Source of the DNA: Lutibacter citreus
Lineage (GTDB): Bacteria > Bacteroidota > Bacteroidia > Flavobacteriales > Flavobacteriaceae
Length of the DNA stretch: 64,000 bases
Direction: 5' to 3'
NCBI RefSeq assembly: GCF_003260195.1
Contig: NZ_QEIH01000002.1
Location: 124,001 to 188,000, forward strand
Below are positions 62,436 through 64,000 of this stretch, in pieces; the first letter of the stretch is position 1, and the number at the start of each line of letters is the position of its first letter. The position numbers were made by a program, and so were the translations under genes. A model generated the notes under the pieces. The model was given only the letters and a program-made list of their open reading frames with translations. It searched no databases and was not told the origin of the DNA.

Positions 62436-63650
62436 ATGATAGATATTCAAAAAATTCGCGCAGACTTTCCTATTTTAAAAACAACAGTTAACGGAAAGCC
62501 TCTTGTTTATTTAGATAATGCAGCTACAAGCCAAAAACCACAAGTAGTAATAGACAGTATTGTAAATTACTATTCTACAATAAATTCAAACATACACCGT
62601 GGCGTTCATACCTTAAGTCAGAAAGCTACCGACGCTTATGAAGAAACTCGTATAAAATTACAACATCATTTTAACGCAAATAAAAATTATGAAATTATAC
62701 TAACTGCAGGTACAACACACAGTATAAATATTGTGGCTACAGGGTTTACTTCATTATTAAAAAAAGGAGATGAAATTATTGTTTCAACTATGGAGCATCA
62801 TTCAAATATTGTTCCTTGGCAAATGCTTTGCGAAAGAACAGGTGCTATTTTAAAAGTAATTCCTATGAATTTTGAAGGGGAGTTATTAATGGATGCTTAT
62901 GATAATTTACTTTCTAATAAAACAAAGTTAGTTTTTGTAAATCACGTATCAAATGCACTTGGAACCATAAACCCAATAAAAGAAATTATTGATAAAGCTC
63001 ACCAGGTTGGAGCGGCTGTTTTAATTGATGGAGCTCAAAGTTGCCCACATTTAAAACCAGATGTTCAAGCCTTAGATGTTGATTTTTATGTTGCTTCAGC
63101 TCATAAATTATGTGGGCCAACTGGAGTTGGTGTTTTATATGGTAAAGAAGATTGGTTAAATAAATTACCTCCATACCAAGGTGGTGGAGAAATGATAAAA
63201 CAGGTAACTTTTGAAAAAACTACCTATGCAGATTTACCTTATAAATTTGAAGCTGGAACTCCAAATATTGCCGGCGGAATTGCCTTTGGAGCAGCTATAG
63301 ATTATATGAATGAAATTGGCTTTGATAATATTGCCAAGTATGAAGATGAATTGCTTAATTACGCTACAAAAAAATTGTTACAAATTGAAGGCTTAAAAAT
63401 TTATGGGACTGCTAAAAATAAAACTTCAGTAATTTCATTTAATATAGGTGATATTCACCCATTTGATATAGGTTCAATTATTGATAAATTAGGAATTGCC
63501 GTTAGAACCGGACACCATTGTGCGCAACCAATTATGGCTTTTTATAACATTCCTGGAACAGTTAGAGCTTCATTCTCTTTTTACAATACTTTTGAAGAAG
63601 TAGATATATTATATGATGCTTTAGTTAGAGCTAAAACGATGTTGAGTTAA
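62436..63650 (+). CDS. sufS: cysteine desulfurase SufS
   Basis: A 404-residue group II cysteine desulfurase that releases sulfur from cysteine for Fe-S assembly. PLP lysine Lys224 (SAHKLCGPTGVG), LDNAATSQKP at the N-terminus, ILTAGTTHSINIV and MEHHSNIVPW motifs, and the active-site Cys in RTGHHCAQPI near residue 362 are present. Its usual neighbours sufBCD lie 20.8 kb upstream on the same strand; sufE is not in view. Confidence 0.97.
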   Translation: MIDIQKIRADFPILKTTVNGKPLVYLDNAATSQKPQVVIDSIVNYYSTINSNIHRGVHTLSQKATDAYEETRIKLQHHFNANKNYEIILTAGTTHSINIVATGFTSLLKKGDEIIVSTMEHHSNIVPWQMLCERTGAILKVIPMNFEGELLMDAYDNLLSNKTKLVFVNHVSNALGTINPIKEIIDKAHQVGAAVLIDGAQSCPHLKPDVQALDVDFYVASAHKLCGPTGVGVLYGKEDWLNKLPPYQGGGEMIKQVTFEKTTYADLPYKFEAGTPNIAGGIAFGAAIDYMNEIGFDNIAKYEDELLNYATKKLLQIEGLKIYGTAKNKTSVISFNIGDIHPFDIGSIIDKLGIAVRTGHHCAQPIMAFYNIPGTVRASFSFYNTFEEVDILYDALVRAKTMLS

Positions 63651-63953
63651 ATTAGATGTTACAAAACTATTTTATTAAGCACTAATATCAATCCACCCAA
63701 CATGCTGAACCTGTTTCATTAGCCTTACGTTTACCATATTATGAGATCCCGAATCAAGTTCGGGATGACGCATTATCTTTGATAAATTCAGCATTACACT
63801 GAATTTATTTCAGCATCACATAATAAATAAGAAGAGTTGGATGAGACCCGTAATTTGAACAATCACGAATTCCATAATATAAAATTTAATGAGTAATCAA
63901 GTTCTAGGTGGCGTGATAAATTGAAAACAACTCCAAATTAATCATTAATTAAT
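63651..63953. other. intergenic region with dispersed palindromic repeats
   Basis: About 300 bp without a gene. At 63738-63770 lies GAGATCCCGAATC with its mirror TTCGGGATGACG, a palindrome of the type scattered between genes in many Flavobacteriaceae. Just before and after it are fragments of a second type (CATGCTGAACCTGTTTCA; TTCAGCATTACACTGAATT). They look like small nested or decayed REP-like elements. Confidence 0.55.
63738..63770. repeat. REP-like palindromic intergenic repeat
   Basis: ATCCCGAA and TTCGGGAT form an 8-bp stem around a 5-nt loop, within the longer TGAGATC...GATGACG unit. Confidence 0.6.
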
Positions 63954-64000
63954 CTATTTTCTCCCGAAATCAGCAGGTATTTCTCCCCAAGCTTTGGTTT
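63954..64000 (-). CDS. C-terminal end of a further gene (cut by window edge)
   Basis: The minus strand has an open frame from the window edge ending TKAWGEIPADFGRK-stop at 63954. The composition looks coding and the frame is open to the edge, but 14 residues are too few to name a family. Confidence 0.35.
   Translation of the reverse strand, partial: TKAWGEIPADFGRK

Overview
The window is AT-rich chromosomal DNA from a member of the Bacteroidota, almost certainly a marine-type Flavobacteriaceae. The evidence is direct. There is a type IX secretion (T9SS) type B sorting domain on a giant surface protein next to PorP/SprF and OmpA partners. A three-gene B-type succinate dehydrogenase is present, and atpD-atpC stand apart from the other ATP synthase genes. 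There are many TonB/beta-barrel and lipoprotein genes, Shine-Dalgarno sites are not evident, and promoters match the Bacteroidota -7 box TAnnTTTG. No tRNA, rRNA, CRISPR array or intact insertion sequence was seen. I cannot name the genus from sequence alone.

Layout. 1-3.6 kb: end of an outer-membrane protein, a membrane protein, a RidA-like lipoprotein, then a run of damaged small genes (ABM-like, SDR remnant, DUF4440/SnoaL-like). 3.6-10.4 kb: TatD nuclease, small lipoprotein, Ogt DNA repair, a very large beta-barrel protein and a small one. 10.4-15.4 kb: atpD-atpC and a TonB-dependent receptor. 15.5-17.9 kb: small membrane protein, PlsC acyltransferase and acyl-ACP desaturase (membrane lipid). 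17.9-21.6 kb: omega-amidase, coiled-coil secreted protein, methionine aminotransferase, CarboxypepD-reg protein. 21.9-25.4 kb: sdhCAB. 25.7-31.6 kb: an outer-membrane protein, a universal stress protein with a REC-CRP fusion regulator and a PAS histidine kinase, then a ChaN-like protein. 31.7-37.7 kb: PepP aminopeptidase, aspartate kinase with a divergent ACT-like protein, alpha/beta hydrolase, YiiX-like peptidase, ThiL. 37.8-41.7 kb: sufABCD. 41.7-60.9 kb: the surface-protein cluster. 60.9-62.3 kb: serine hydrolase. 62.4 kb to the end: sufS, an intergenic repeat zone and the tail of one more gene.

The most striking region is 41.7-60.9 kb: two OmpA-family proteins with near-identical tails, a PorP/SprF protein, and a single 4,915-residue secreted protein built from PKD-like, CshA-like and DUF11 repeats ending in a T9SS type B signal. 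Upstream of the giant gene lies a perfect 25-bp inverted repeat around a 130-bp spacer. This cluster plus the serine hydrolase separates sufABCD from sufS. Both suf units carry the same kind of 8-1-8 palindrome just downstream of the -7 box, which suggests that one repressor, possibly Fur-family, still controls them together.
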